NCBI RefSeq assembly: GCF_007859935.1
Contig: NZ_SJPO01000001.1
Span: 62,001-126,000 of the forward strand
Direction: 5' to 3'
Origin: Posidoniimonas polymericola
GTDB lineage: Bacteria > Planctomycetota > Planctomycetia > Pirellulales > Lacipirellulaceae
Length of the DNA: 64,000 nucleotides
The notes under the pieces are model-generated. The model was not told the DNA's origin and made no database searches. It saw nothing but the letters and a program-made list of their open reading frames with translations. The translations under genes and the position numbers were made by a program. This document shows, piece after piece, positions 34,047 to 42,893 of the stretch. Position 1 is the first letter of the stretch; each line of letters starts with the position of its first letter.

Positions 34047-34386
34047 GGGACTACCAACAGTTTAAGGCAGCAGGTTAACGGGCGGATCTCGCCGGCAGCG
34101 GCGAACCCATGATCTTAGTTGGGGGCCCGACGCCCCGCAACCGGCGGGAACACCCCGGATCCCGGGGAAAACCCGCCCTGGAGACAGCCCACCGGTCGCC
34201 GGGGTTCGGGGGCAATGGGGTGCAGCCAACCGCAGGGCGGGGCGCCTGCCTGATTTCGGCCCGCGAACGCCCCAGGTCCAATTGATCCTCGTAGCGCGCA
34301 GACCGCTCAGATTGATTTCGGGCGGCCCTTCCGCGGACCTGGTAGTCTGGGGCAAATTATCTCCTCCATCCCTCGGGGCGCCATGA
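34047..34386. other. Divergent intergenic region between ilvN and the pectate-lyase-like gene
   Basis: 340 bases without a plausible gene. It is GC-rich with small palindromes (for example around 34150: ccccggatcccgggg) and becomes more AT-rich near 34355-34370 (caaattatctcctcc). It should carry both promoters, but I cannot place either with confidence, and no leader peptide or attenuator is convincing for ilvN. Confidence 0.4.
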
Positions 34387-35820
34387 ATGTCCCTGCGTTC
34401 CTGCGTCACCGCCGTGGCTCTTGTGGCGGTCCAGTGCAGCTGGGCTGCAACGCCCGGCCGGTGCGAACAGCCGCCGACCCGCGAGCAGGCCCTTGACGCC
34501 CTCCGCGCCGCGGCCGGGTTCTTCAGCGAGCGGGTCGCGATCCAGGGGGGCTACGTCTACCACTACTCGCTCGACCTCCAGCAGCGGTGGGGGGAGGGGC
34601 CCGCCGGGCAGGATCTCGTCTGGGTGCAGCCCCCGGGGACGCCTAGCGTGGGGATGGCGTTGCTCCGTGCCTATGACGCCACTGGCGACCGCTACTTCCT
34701 CACCGCCGCCCGCCGGGCGGCCGATGCCCTGGTCTACGGTCAGGTGCGGTCGGGCGGGTGGAGCAACAAGATCGACGTGTCCGGCATGCGGCGTGGCCAG
34801 CAGCACGAAGGGGGCCAGCGACGGGCCGCCGGCAGGTCGTCGCTCGACGATGGTCAGACGCAGTCGGCGATCGAGTTCCTGATCCGCGTCGATCAGGCCC
34901 TCGACTTCAACGACCAGCCCATCCACGACGCCGCCCGGCTGGCGCTCGACTCGTTGCTGGCGGCCCAGTTCCCCAACGGCGGCTTTCCCCAGGTTTGGAA
35001 GGGGGCGGTCGAGCCGCGGCCGGTCGTCGCGGCCAACTACCCGCACTACGACTGGCGGACCGAGGGCCGGATCAAGGAGTACTGGGACCTCTACACGCTC
35101 AACGACAACGTCTGCGGCTATGTCGCGGACGCGTTGATTGCTGCTCACAAGATTTACGATGACCCGCGCTACGAGACCGCGCTGCAGCGCCTGGGCGACT
35201 TCTTGATCCTGGCCCAGATGCCCGCCCCGCAGCGGGGCTGGGCGCAGCAGTACAACGAGCAGATGGAGCCCGCCTGGGCCCGGGCGTTCGAGCCGCCGGC
35301 CGTCGCCAGCGACGAGACCCAAGAAGCGGTCGAGACACTGCTAAAGATCGCCGCCGCCACCGCCGACAACCGCTACCTGGAGCCGATCCCCGCGGCGCTG
35401 GACTACCTGCAGCAGTCGCTGCTGACCGACGGTCGCCTGGCGCGGTTCTACGAGCTCGAGACCAACCGGCCGCTCTACATGACCCGCAACGGCCGGCAGT
35501 ACTCGCTGACCTACGACGACTCGCAGTTGCCGAGCCACTACGCGTTCAAGATTCCCGCGCGGCTGCCAACGCTCCAGACGCGCTACCGGGCCGCGCTGCA
35601 GGGCGCCGACCCCCCTGCGGTCCCGCCCCGCAGGATTGCCCAGCGGGCCGCGGCGATTGTCGCAGGCCTCGACCAACAGGGACGCTGGGTCAGCGTCTAC
35701 CACGGCGGGCGGCTGGTCGGTCAGCCAAAATTCCAATCCGGTCAGCCGTACCTGTCGAGCTTGGTGTTCTGCCGGAATGTCCGGGTGCTGTGCGATTACC
35801 TCGAGACCGCCGCGTTCTAA
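34387..35820 (+). CDS. Exported pectate lyase-like protein (PL10-type alpha/alpha fold)
   Basis: 477 aa. Signal peptide MSLRSCVTAVALVAVQCSWA. The body is an alpha/alpha toroid as in polysaccharide lyase family 10: ALDALRAAAGFFSERVAIQG, VGMALLRAYDATGDRYFLTA, the hallmark AQFPNGGFPQVW (about residue 195), LYTLNDNVCGYVADALIAA and RPLYMTRNGRQYSLTYDDSQ. PL10 enzymes cleave polygalacturonate by beta-elimination. Some planctomycete relatives are named pectate lyase without proof, so activity is inferred. Its last 4 bases overlap the convergent gene at 35817. No other pectin genes are in the window. Confidence 0.8.
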   Translation: MSLRSCVTAVALVAVQCSWAATPGRCEQPPTREQALDALRAAAGFFSERVAIQGGYVYHYSLDLQQRWGEGPAGQDLVWVQPPGTPSVGMALLRAYDATGDRYFLTAARRAADALVYGQVRSGGWSNKIDVSGMRRGQQHEGGQRRAAGRSSLDDGQTQSAIEFLIRVDQALDFNDQPIHDAARLALDSLLAAQFPNGGFPQVWKGAVEPRPVVAANYPHYDWRTEGRIKEYWDLYTLNDNVCGYVADALIAAHKIYDDPRYETALQRLGDFLILAQMPAPQRGWAQQYNEQMEPAWARAFEPPAVASDETQEAVETLLKIAAATADNRYLEPIPAALDYLQQSLLTDGRLARFYELETNRPLYMTRNGRQYSLTYDDSQLPSHYAFKIPARLPTLQTRYRAALQGADPPAVPPRRIAQRAAAIVAGLDQQGRWVSVYHGGRLVGQPKFQSGQPYLSSLVFCRNVRVLCDYLETAAF

Positions 35821-36344
35821 ATGCCTGCGTCGGCGGCTTCGCGTTCTAGTTCGGCGCTTAAGGTCTCGAACTGGGCAATCAGCTCTCGTTGGGTAATCTC
35901 TCCCCTCTCGAATTGATCGACGATAGTCTTGGTCCCTGACAGTTCCACACTTCTACTTCCTTGTTTCCAAATAACCCAATCCACGGTCTTGGTGATGACC
36001 GTTCCTCTACTGCTGCTATAGGTCTCGGTGAGGCCGCGGCCGCTCGCCTTGCAGCTGAACCTGGTCCCATTTGGGAACGCGGTCTGGTACCAGAGTTCAT
36101 CGCCCGCGCTGAGCACAAAGCGGACCTCGCCGTTAGCATTGGTCGAGACCGGAGGCCGACCGTCGAGAAAGGTGACGACCGCATTGGCTCCTGGCTTGCC
36201 GTTGAGGACGAACCGGTGCGTGTGGGTCCGAGGTCCGAGGGCGATGTAAACGGCGGCCAGCACGACCACCGCCACTGCGATCGGCACCAGCCGGCGGCCC
36301 CAGGTTCGCCACCTCGGCTTGGCGTACGAGAGCGCGCCGCTCAT
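35817..36344 (-). CDS. Single-pass membrane protein of unknown function
   Basis: 175 aa. The ATG at 36344 overlaps the preceding gene's TGA (ATGA, 36341-36344), giving a coupled start. Residues about 20-37 form one membrane segment (LVPIAVAVVVLAAVYIAL). The outside part holds a short beta-rich domain (HRFVLNGKPGANAVVTFLDG, then NANGEVRFVLSAGDELWY) that looks like a carboxypeptidase-regulatory-like or transthyretin-type fold (weak resemblance). A charged helical C-terminus follows (FERGEITQRELIAQFETLSA). No function assignable. It is co-transcribed with the gene at 36341-36880. Confidence 0.65.
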   Translation of the reverse strand: MSGALSYAKPRWRTWGRRLVPIAVAVVVLAAVYIALGPRTHTHRFVLNGKPGANAVVTFLDGRPPVSTNANGEVRFVLSAGDELWYQTAFPNGTRFSCKASGRGLTETYSSSRGTVITKTVDWVIWKQGSRSVELSGTKTIVDQFERGEITQRELIAQFETLSAELEREAADAGI

Positions 36345-36880
36345 GTCCACGGCCCACCGAACTTCTCGTCCTTCGGCAGCCCCTCGGTCAGCTCGTCGAC
36401 GCCGTCGGTCGCCTCGGGCGTGTCGGACGGCAGGCGGGAGAACTCGCGGCCCTCGGCCGGGTCGACCGGCTTGAGGTCGTCCGTGGTGTACTTATTCGGC
36501 AGCGGGCGGTCGTTCTCCTGGATGTGGAACACAACCTGGCCCAGGTAGTTGTCCCACTGGACCTCGGTGACCCGCCCGGTGTGGGGTTCGTTCCGCATCA
36601 GCCGGGTGCGGACCTCCACCAGCTGGCCGATCTGGAAGTCTGGCTCGGGGACCTCCTGCCACAGGGCCGACTTCACGCGGAGCGTCGTTGCGCCGTAGCG
36701 GATCACGTGAAACTCGCCCGACTCCTCGTCCCGGCGCCAGATTCGCGTACTGGGAAACTGGGTCCGCGCCAGGGCGACGTCCTCGGGGTGAATCCAGTTG
36801 TCGCCGTCCTCCGGCCAGGCCGGGTAATACCCGTACTTGGGGACCTGCTTGAGCGGCGGCGGGTGGGTGGCTTCGTCCAT
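36341..36880 (-). CDS. Conserved-looking cytosolic protein of unknown function
   Basis: 179 aa, hydrophilic, no signal or membrane segment. Features are a Pro/aromatic-rich start (PPPLKQVPKYGYYPAWPEDG, then DNWIHPEDVALART), an acidic/basic beta-rich middle (GEFHVIRYGATTLRVK, FQIGQLVEVRTRL, VTEVQWDNYLGQVVFHIQ) and a flexible acidic C-terminus. The middle could be a small SH3-like barrel. It is upstream of, and overlaps by four bases, the membrane protein gene at 35817-36344. It is divergent from the NTPase gene at 37016. I do not recognise the family. Confidence 0.65.
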   Translation of the reverse strand: MDEATHPPPLKQVPKYGYYPAWPEDGDNWIHPEDVALARTQFPSTRIWRRDEESGEFHVIRYGATTLRVKSALWQEVPEPDFQIGQLVEVRTRLMRNEPHTGRVTEVQWDNYLGQVVFHIQENDRPLPNKYTTDDLKPVDPAEGREFSRLPSDTPEATDGVDELTEGLPKDEKFGGPWT

Positions 36881-37015
36881 ACCAGCAATTATACGGAAAA
36901 TTCCGGTTTGCGGGCCACCGGAAACTAGCTGGGGCGCGGCGGAGCGGGCCCTGGCAACCTACAATTACGAGATTCGAGCCCTGCCTTTCTTACCCCGATT
37001 CCCCCGCCCGGCAGC

Positions 37016-38527
37016 ATGCGCACCGACCAATTCCTCAAGCACCACGGCGTCGCCTCCAACCCGTTCACGGAGGAGGACGCCCAGACCGACCCGGTGTTCA
37101 AGTCGAAATGCCGCGGCACCACCTTCCACCCCGCCTGGGACAAGATCTTTGGCGAGCCGACCGACCCGGCCACCTCGATCGTGTTCGGCGAAAAAGGCGC
37201 CGGCAAGACCGCCATGCGGCTGCAGGTCGTCGGCCGGCTGGCCGACCACAACAAGGAGGTCAAGCAGGGCCGGCTGTGGGTCATCGAGTACGACGACTTC
37301 AACCCGTTCCTCGACCGCTTTGCCGACCGGCTCAGCGCCCGCAAGCAGCGCGACCCGTCGAAGGTGCTGGCCGAGTGGAAGCTGTGGGACCACATGGACG
37401 CCATCCTGTCGCTTGGCGTGACCGACCTGGTCGACCACCTGCTCGACTCCACCCACCGCGACGGCCCGGAGGCCAACCGCCTGCGGCCGAGCCCCGGCGC
37501 GACACAGTTCAAGAACGCGCTAGACCGCTCGCAGAAGCGGGACCTCCTGCTGCTGGCCGCCTGCTACGACAACTCTACCGCCGAGCCGTTCACGGTCCGC
37601 TGGAAGCGGCTCAAGTGGGCGATCGGTTACGGCGCGCTGAGCGCCTGGGGCGAGGCGCTCATTGGCCTGGCAGTCACCGCGATCGCCGTCGGCGCGATGG
37701 CTGCTACGAGCAACTGGGGGTGGCTGTCGGCGCCGTGGATCTACCTGGCGGTCGCCTTCGGCTGGGTCCCCTGGATCTACAAGTGGGCCCGCCGCCGCTG
37801 GCTGGCCGGCCGCATCAGCAGCCACCTGCGGGTGCTGCGTCGCGAGGCCGGTTCGCTCCGCGAGCTGCTGATGTCGTTCGCGTCGCGTGACCTGCTGAAC
37901 CAGCCGCTCCCCGACAAGAACCGCACCGACGACCGCTACGAGCTGCTCGGCAAGCTGCAGGGCGTGCTGCGGGCGCTCGGCGTGACCGGCATCGTCGTGC
38001 TGGTCGACCGCGTCGACGAGCCGCACCTCTTGAACGGCAAAGCCGAGCTGATGCGCGACCTGGTGTGGTCGATGCTTGACAACAAGTTCCTCAAGCAGCC
38101 CGGCATCGGCCTGAAGCTGCTGCTCCCCTCGGAGCTGGCCGAGTACGTGCACCGCGAGGACCGCGACTTCCACCAGCGGTCGCGGCTCGACAAGCAGAAC
38201 ATGGTGCCGTCGCTCGACTGGACCGCCGAGGCGTTGTGGGACCTGACCAACGACCGCATCGCCGCCTGCAGCGACGACGACGCGTCGCCGACCATCCGCG
38301 AGATGATCTCCGACGACGTATCGGACGAGCGGCTGCTCGACGCGTTCCGCTCGCTCCGCACGCCGCGGCACCTGTTTAAATTCTTGTTCCGCCTGATCTC
38401 GACCCACTGCGGCGCCCACAAGGACACCGACCCGTCCTGGAAGATCAGCCGCGAGACCTTCGAGTCGGTCCTGGCGGTGTACACCCGCGAGCAGGCCGCG
38501 GTCGATCGCGGGCTGTCGGTCGGCTAA
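37016..38527 (+). CDS. Membrane-anchored P-loop NTPase, KAP-like topology
   Basis: 503 aa. Walker [12 protein letters not shown] (about residues 57-67) follows an N-terminal region ([17 protein letters not shown]). A long insert with two membrane segments ([17 protein letters not shown] and [17 protein letters not shown], about 212-257) comes next, then Walker [13 protein letters not shown] (about 325-336) and a C-terminal helical part with [18 protein letters not shown] (possible sensor/arginine region). Membrane helices between Walker A and B are the hallmark of KAP-family NTPases, though overall identity with that family is untested. This suggests a membrane-tethered signalling or assembly ATPase. 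It is transcribed alone, 135 bases from the divergent gene at 36880. Confidence 0.75.
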   Translation: MRTDQFLKHHGVASNPFTEEDAQTDPVFKSKCRGTTFHPAWDKIFGEPTDPATSIVFGEKGAGKTAMRLQVVGRLADHNKEVKQGRLWVIEYDDFNPFLDRFADRLSARKQRDPSKVLAEWKLWDHMDAILSLGVTDLVDHLLDSTHRDGPEANRLRPSPGATQFKNALDRSQKRDLLLLAACYDNSTAEPFTVRWKRLKWAIGYGALSAWGEALIGLAVTAIAVGAMAATSNWGWLSAPWIYLAVAFGWVPWIYKWARRRWLAGRISSHLRVLRREAGSLRELLMSFASRDLLNQPLPDKNRTDDRYELLGKLQGVLRALGVTGIVVLVDRVDEPHLLNGKAELMRDLVWSMLDNKFLKQPGIGLKLLLPSELAEYVHREDRDFHQRSRLDKQNMVPSLDWTAEALWDLTNDRIAACSDDDASPTIREMISDDVSDERLLDAFRSLRTPRHLFKFLFRLISTHCGAHKDTDPSWKISRETFESVLAVYTREQAAVDRGLSVG

Positions 38528-38697
38528 CGGCCGCCGCCGCAGAACGCACCACCCAGCCGCCGGCGGATGCCGAGGGCGCGTTGCGCCGCGGGGGCGACGG
38601 TCCGGCGCCTCGCATGTCGCCGGCATCGCCGCTAGTATGGGCGCTCGGCGGCCGTGCGAACTCAACACCCGAACCTCTCGACTCGAAGACCCGATCT

Positions 38698-39828
38698 ATG
38701 GCCAGTGGACAATGCATCGGAGTTCTCACTAGCGGGGGCGACTGCCCCGGGCTGAACGCCGCGATCCGTGGACTCGGCAAGGCGGCGATCGACCAGTTCG
38801 AGATGTCCGTCATCGGCTTCCGCGACGGCTTCCGCGGCCTGGCCCTCGACCGCATCGTGCGGATCACGGGCGACCAGCTCTCAGGCATCCTGACCGACGG
38901 CGGCACGTTCCTCGGCGCGAGCCGCGACAAACCGCACAAGATGCCGATCGGTGAGCGCACCGAGGACATGACCGACGCCATCGTCGCGACCTACCAGCGG
39001 CACGGCCTGGACTGCGTGGTCTGCATCGGCGGCGGCGGCACGCAGAAGAACGCCCTGCGGCTGCAGGACGCCGGGCTCAACGTGGTGTCGCTCCCCAAGA
39101 CCATCGACAACGACATAGCGAAGACCGACGTCTCGTTTGGGTTCGACACGGCGCTCGGCATCGCCACCGAGGCGATCGACCGCCTGCACTCCACCGCCAC
39201 CAGCCACCACCGCATCATCGTGGTCGAGCTGATGGGCCACCGCGCCGGTTGGCTCGCGTTGGGGGCCGGCATCGCCGGCGGGGCCGACGTGATCCTGATC
39301 CCCGAGATCCCCTACGCGATCGAGCACGTCGCCGAGGCGATCAACGCCCGCGCCCGACGCGGCAAGCGGTTCAGCATCGTCGCCGTGGCCGAGGGCACGA
39401 TGACGGTCGAACAGTCGAAGACCATCAACGAGCTGGCCGCCGCCAAGAGCAGCGCCGAGACCAAGGACGACAAGAAGAAGGCCTCGCAGCAGCTCGCCGC
39501 CTTCCACCACGAGCACGTCGACCACACGCTCAAGCTGACCCACCAGCTCGAGGAGATGACCGGCCTGGAGTCGCGGCTCACCATCCTCGGGCACCTGCAG
39601 CGGGGCGGCACCCCGTCGGCCGCCGACCGGCTGCTCGCCACCCGGCTCGGGGCGACCTGCGCCGAGCTGCTCCACGAGAAGCAGTACGGCTACATGGTCG
39701 CCGCCCGCGGCGACGGCTCCGAGGCCGTGCCCATCGAAGAGGTCGCCGGCAGCAAGAAGCTGGTCCCCGCCGACCACCCCTGGGTCCGCGCCGCCCGCAG
39801 CGTCGGCACCAGCCTCGGCGACTCCTAG
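38698..39828 (+). CDS. 6-phosphofructokinase family protein
   Basis: 376 aa from the ATG at 38698 ([20 protein letters not shown], the normal start). It phosphorylates fructose 6-phosphate in glycolysis. Motifs: [13 protein letters not shown], the phosphoryl-donor loop [15 protein letters not shown], the catalytic [20 protein letters not shown] (catalytic Asp), [15 protein letters not shown] and [15 protein letters not shown]. By alignment to E. coli PfkA the donor-loop Asp103 is Gly and Gly104 is Gly, while the residue before TIDND is Lys, as in PPi-dependent enzymes. The phosphoryl donor (ATP or PPi) is therefore not obvious. The next gene starts 10 bases downstream. Confidence 0.92.
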   Translation: MASGQCIGVLTSGGDCPGLNAAIRGLGKAAIDQFEMSVIGFRDGFRGLALDRIVRITGDQLSGILTDGGTFLGASRDKPHKMPIGERTEDMTDAIVATYQRHGLDCVVCIGGGGTQKNALRLQDAGLNVVSLPKTIDNDIAKTDVSFGFDTALGIATEAIDRLHSTATSHHRIIVVELMGHRAGWLALGAGIAGGADVILIPEIPYAIEHVAEAINARARRGKRFSIVAVAEGTMTVEQSKTINELAAAKSSAETKDDKKKASQQLAAFHHEHVDHTLKLTHQLEEMTGLESRLTILGHLQRGGTPSAADRLLATRLGATCAELLHEKQYGYMVAARGDGSEAVPIEEVAGSKKLVPADHPWVRAARSVGTSLGDS

Positions 39829-39838
39829 AGAACCACCC

Positions 39839-41038
39839 ATGGCAGCCGACCCCGCTACCGCTCCCAACCGCCTGCAGGCCCTCGACGTCATGCGCGGCGC
39901 CACGATCCTGGCGATGATCCTCGTCAACAACCCGGGCACCTGGGCGTCGGACTCGATCTACCCGCCGCTGCAGCACGCCGAGTGGCACGGCTGGACCCCG
40001 ACCGACCTCGTCTTCCCGTTCTTCCTGTTCATGGTCGGGGTCGCGATGGCGTACGCCTTCCGCAAGTACGAGCAGGCCGACCGCGCCGCGATCGCCGCCG
40101 CTTGGCCGCGGATCCTCCGCCGCACGCTCACGCTGGTCGGGCTCGGGTTGTTCCTCAACGCCTACGGCGGCCTGCTCGCCGACGCCCTGGGGACCGGCGA
40201 GTTCAGCCTCGCCACGCTCCGCCTGCCCGGCGTGCTGCAGCGGATTGGCTTGGCCTACTGCGGCGCGTCGATGGTGGTGCTGCTGTTGCCCAGGGCCGCG
40301 CGGTGGGTCGCCGCCGCGGTGATGCTGTTCGGTTACGCCGCGCTGCTGATGTTCCTCCCCGCGGACCTGAGCTACGAAGAACGCTTCGCCGCCGACGGCA
40401 ACCTGACCCGCGCGGTCGACATCGCCGTGCTCACCAAGCCCCACATGTACACCCAGGCGACCAGCGAGCCGACCGAGCCCGAGGGCCTGCTCAGCACGCT
40501 GCCGTCGATCGTGACCGTGCTGATCGGCTACCTGGTCGGCGGGCTGCTGCGGCGTGGCCCGCTCGGCGCGGGCACGCTGCTGACGCTCGTGATCCTTGGC
40601 GTCGCGCTGACGTCGCTGGGTCTCGCCTGGGACGTGCGGTTCCCGTCGCCCGGTGGCGTGCCGATCAACAAGAAGCTGTGGACCAGCAGCTTCGTGCTCT
40701 TGACCGGCGGCCTTGGCACGCTGACGCTCACCGCCATCCTGATCGTGTTCGACTGGCTCGGCGGCGGCTCGAAGCTGATGCAACGGATCGCCATGCCGTT
40801 CACCGCGGTCGGCGTCAACGCGATCACCGCGTTTGTGCTCGCCTCACTGACGGGGGCGACCATCGCCCGCGTGCCGGTCGGCGACACCAGCCTCAAGAAC
40901 TGGATCTACCAGAACGTGTTTGTCGCCCCGCTGGGCCCCGGCCCCGCGTCGTCGCTGGCGATGGCCGTCGCGACGGTCGCCATCTTCTGGGCGCTGATGA
41001 TCGTCTTCTACCGCCGCGGCTGGGTCATCCGGGTGTAG
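39839..41038 (+). CDS. Polytopic acyltransferase-like protein (HGSNAT/DUF5009 type)
   Basis: 399 aa with about ten membrane segments. The N-terminal signature RLQALDVMRGATILAMILVN, then HAEWHGWTPTDLVFPFFLFM and VGVAMAY, is that of the heparan-alpha-glucosaminide N-acetyltransferase-like (YeiB/DUF5009) group, including the conserved His in the first periplasmic loop. These proteins are thought to transfer acetyl groups across the membrane onto sugars. The sequence is full length and ends with FWALMIVFYRRGWVIRV. It is translationally close to phosphofructokinase (10 bases). The acceptor is unknown. Confidence 0.82.
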   Translation: MAADPATAPNRLQALDVMRGATILAMILVNNPGTWASDSIYPPLQHAEWHGWTPTDLVFPFFLFMVGVAMAYAFRKYEQADRAAIAAAWPRILRRTLTLVGLGLFLNAYGGLLADALGTGEFSLATLRLPGVLQRIGLAYCGASMVVLLLPRAARWVAAAVMLFGYAALLMFLPADLSYEERFAADGNLTRAVDIAVLTKPHMYTQATSEPTEPEGLLSTLPSIVTVLIGYLVGGLLRRGPLGAGTLLTLVILGVALTSLGLAWDVRFPSPGGVPINKKLWTSSFVLLTGGLGTLTLTAILIVFDWLGGGSKLMQRIAMPFTAVGVNAITAFVLASLTGATIARVPVGDTSLKNWIYQNVFVAPLGPGPASSLAMAVATVAIFWALMIVFYRRGWVIRV

Positions 41039-41044
41039 CCGAGC

Positions 41045-41211
41045 GGCCGACTTTTGTCCGCTATTCGGACATCGATTCCTAGCGACAAAAGTCGGGCCCG
41101 TTGTCGGGCGCCCGAATTCGTAACCCTCTCAATGAGAGGGGCTTGCGCCGACCGCCCCGCAGGGGGAGGGCCGACTTTTGTCCTTTCCTGCCCACCAGCG
41201 CGGACAAAAGT
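41045..41211. repeat. Composite inverted-repeat element with GACTTTTGTC arms (families R5 + R1)
   Basis: Four copies of a gacttttgtc/gacaaaagtc-type motif: left-right pair at 41045-41062 and 41081-41098, and a second pair at 41169-41183 and 41202-41211. Between the pairs lies an R1-type palindrome (taaccctctcaatgagaggg, then cgcagggggaggg). The stretch is non-coding, immediately downstream of the acyltransferase gene, at the left edge of the accessory region. Confidence 0.65.
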
Positions 41212-41496
41212 GACAAAACGCGTCGGACCCTTGAACCGCAACCCGACCCTCCACCGCCTCGCTCAGCGACCCTTATTGGACCACGGTCGGGTCAGAATTT
41301 CTACAAAGAAATGGGGGGTGTAGTTGGGAAATTCGCTACGCAGGCGTGTCGGGCCGGCGCAGGTTTGGCGTAGAAATTATCCGCTCTGCATGAATCGACA
41401 TGGGCCACTGACACTGGCTTTCCAACTCCGCTCATCGTCATCCAATCGACTACAACCGCTGCATTCCCAGAATGAAGTCGGTGAAGACCACGGTCC

Positions 41497-41695
41497 TGCC
41501 CCAAAAAACTGCACCAGTTGCAGTGAGAGTCTGGTTAGGGCAGCGGGCCGCGAACTCGGTAGGGGTGACGTACCCCAGCGAGCTGTGCGACCGGTGGTGG
41601 TTGGAATCCTCTCGCCAGGCGTCGGACAGCTTCCTGGCCGACGCCCGACTCTCGAACGACTGGATTGCTAAGAACTCGTTTCAGAACTCGCTGTT
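41497..41695 (-). pseudogene. Remnant of an IS3-type transposase C-terminus
   Basis: Reading the minus strand gives the IS3 OrfB end pattern: AWREDSNHHRSHSSLGYVTP, then TEFAARCPNQ. HSSLGYxTPxEFA is the family's well-known C-terminal signature. Upstream the frame reads NSEF-stop-NEFLAIQSFESRA, so a stop codon interrupts it, and nothing of the DDE core remains. The run ccccaaaaaactgcacca (41499-41516) just beyond the coding end looks like a terminal repeat. It covers at most about 200 bases and is clearly inactive. It marks the left side of the accessory stretch. Confidence 0.65.
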
Positions 41696-41858
41696 GTGAC
41701 TCGGGCGGCAGGTGGCGAGTCGATCCACCCAATGATCCCGCCGCATAAAGTGCATTTGGAACGGTTTCTGGAATCCGCACTATCCCCCCCCAGCTGTCGG
41801 AGGTACAATATCCGCACCCGCAAAAACGGAACCTCTATTTGTAAGCACGGAACCACGT

Positions 41859-42374
41859 ATGCAAGCCGTCCTGCTGACCCGCGATGATTTCCTTACTGAT
41901 CGTCAGGGCAGGACGTTTGCCGATGTGCTGAATGATCCTGACCAGCCCTTTGACGAGGTCCTCGAGTTCTTCGGCGATGAGTCGCGGCAGCGGCGTATGG
42001 AAGACGCCGAGGTCCACCACGATCGCGCGCCACTAGCCGGAGTGGTGCGGGAGCTTGAGGCCGCGCCTGCAGTAGATTGCTACCTGGCCGGGTTCCACCC
42101 CGCAAAGACCAAACGACTGCGTCAGGCGATCGGAGTGGTGGTGCGGATCATTATGGAACGCCGCGGTTGGAAGAAGACGGGCCGCAAGGGCTCGCTCGGT
42201 GTCCGCGCCGCTGCCGCCGACGGTACCCCTTCGCACAACACAGGCGGGTTGGCGATGTGGTTTGTGCGTGCGGAGCGCTACGAGCTTCCGGAGGGGATGC
42301 CTTTTCTATCGGTGTCGCAACGCTGCCAGCAACTGACAGATTCCGCAGCGTCCCAGCAAAACAACAATCGCTAG
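41859..42374 (+). CDS. Hypothetical protein in accessory region
   Basis: 171 aa, function not recognised. ATG at 41859 with a weak CGGA upstream. Features are an acidic N-terminus (FLTDRQGRTFADVLNDPDQP, then FDEVLEFFGDESRQRRMEDA), a His in AEVHHDRAPLAG, a basic segment (ERRGWKKTGRKGSLG, about 100-114) and GGLAMWFVRAERYELPEGMP. The C-terminal 25 residues are Ser/Gln/Asn-rich. No signal peptide or membrane segment. It lies between an IS3 remnant and a small orphan gene. It could be a partial or decaying gene, but the frame is intact. Confidence 0.5.
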   Translation: MQAVLLTRDDFLTDRQGRTFADVLNDPDQPFDEVLEFFGDESRQRRMEDAEVHHDRAPLAGVVRELEAAPAVDCYLAGFHPAKTKRLRQAIGVVVRIIMERRGWKKTGRKGSLGVRAAAADGTPSHNTGGLAMWFVRAERYELPEGMPFLSVSQRCQQLTDSAASQQNNNR

Positions 42375-42413
42375 CAGAGAATCGAGCACTCCCCCACGAA
42401 CATCTTCTCTGAT

Positions 42414-42671
42414 GTGTGCCTGAAGAACGAAGGCTACGCTTGTCGGGTGTTTGTCGATAGTTCTGAGAATGCCTCCTGGCTTCTTGACAAACTGAGCGGC
42501 CTGTTTGTCTTCAAGACGAGCGAGCCGATGCATGAAGCGCGAACACACGAGTGGTGCAGTTTCCGTGTGCCGTACGGGCCAACGCTTTCGCACCGCGTGC
42601 TTTCACACCTCTTGTCATCAATCCCTGGCGTGCGCATGGGGGTAGACATCGAACGGGACGAAAACGATTGA
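42414..42671 (+). CDS. Small hypothetical protein in accessory region
   Basis: About 85 aa from a GTG at 42414. The translation CLKNEGYACRVFVDSSENAS, then WLLDKLSGLFVFK and EWCSFRVPYGPTLSHRVLSH, alternates hydrophobic and polar residues like an alpha/beta protein. It ends acidic (GVDIERDEND). No ribosome-binding site is clear and the start is not fixed. It lies 39 bases after the stop of the previous hypothetical gene. It may be a truncated relic; I give it only moderate support. Confidence 0.4.
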   Translation: MCLKNEGYACRVFVDSSENASWLLDKLSGLFVFKTSEPMHEARTHEWCSFRVPYGPTLSHRVLSHLLSSIPGVRMGVDIERDEND

Positions 42672-42893
42672 TCGGTCCCTAGAGCAGCGGGGCGATTGGT
42701 GTTGCCGCGGCTTGTGAAAGATCAACGGCCGCTTCCCCGCATTGCTGCCGCTTCTCTGTTGCTACCGAAGCGTGCGAAGAGACCCCCTGTCCCGCGGGGG
42801 CAAGTTTATCAGCGGGCGGCGTGGATTGCTGGCGCGCGTTCCTTCACCCGTCCGATCGGCGCGCTAGAACCTCATTGAACAGGCTGTTAAGAA

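Noticed and set aside
42696-42878. 60-codon frame between the orphan gene and the cassette
   Set aside because: Pro/Arg-rich with no ribosome-binding site or pattern of a folded protein; treated as non-coding.
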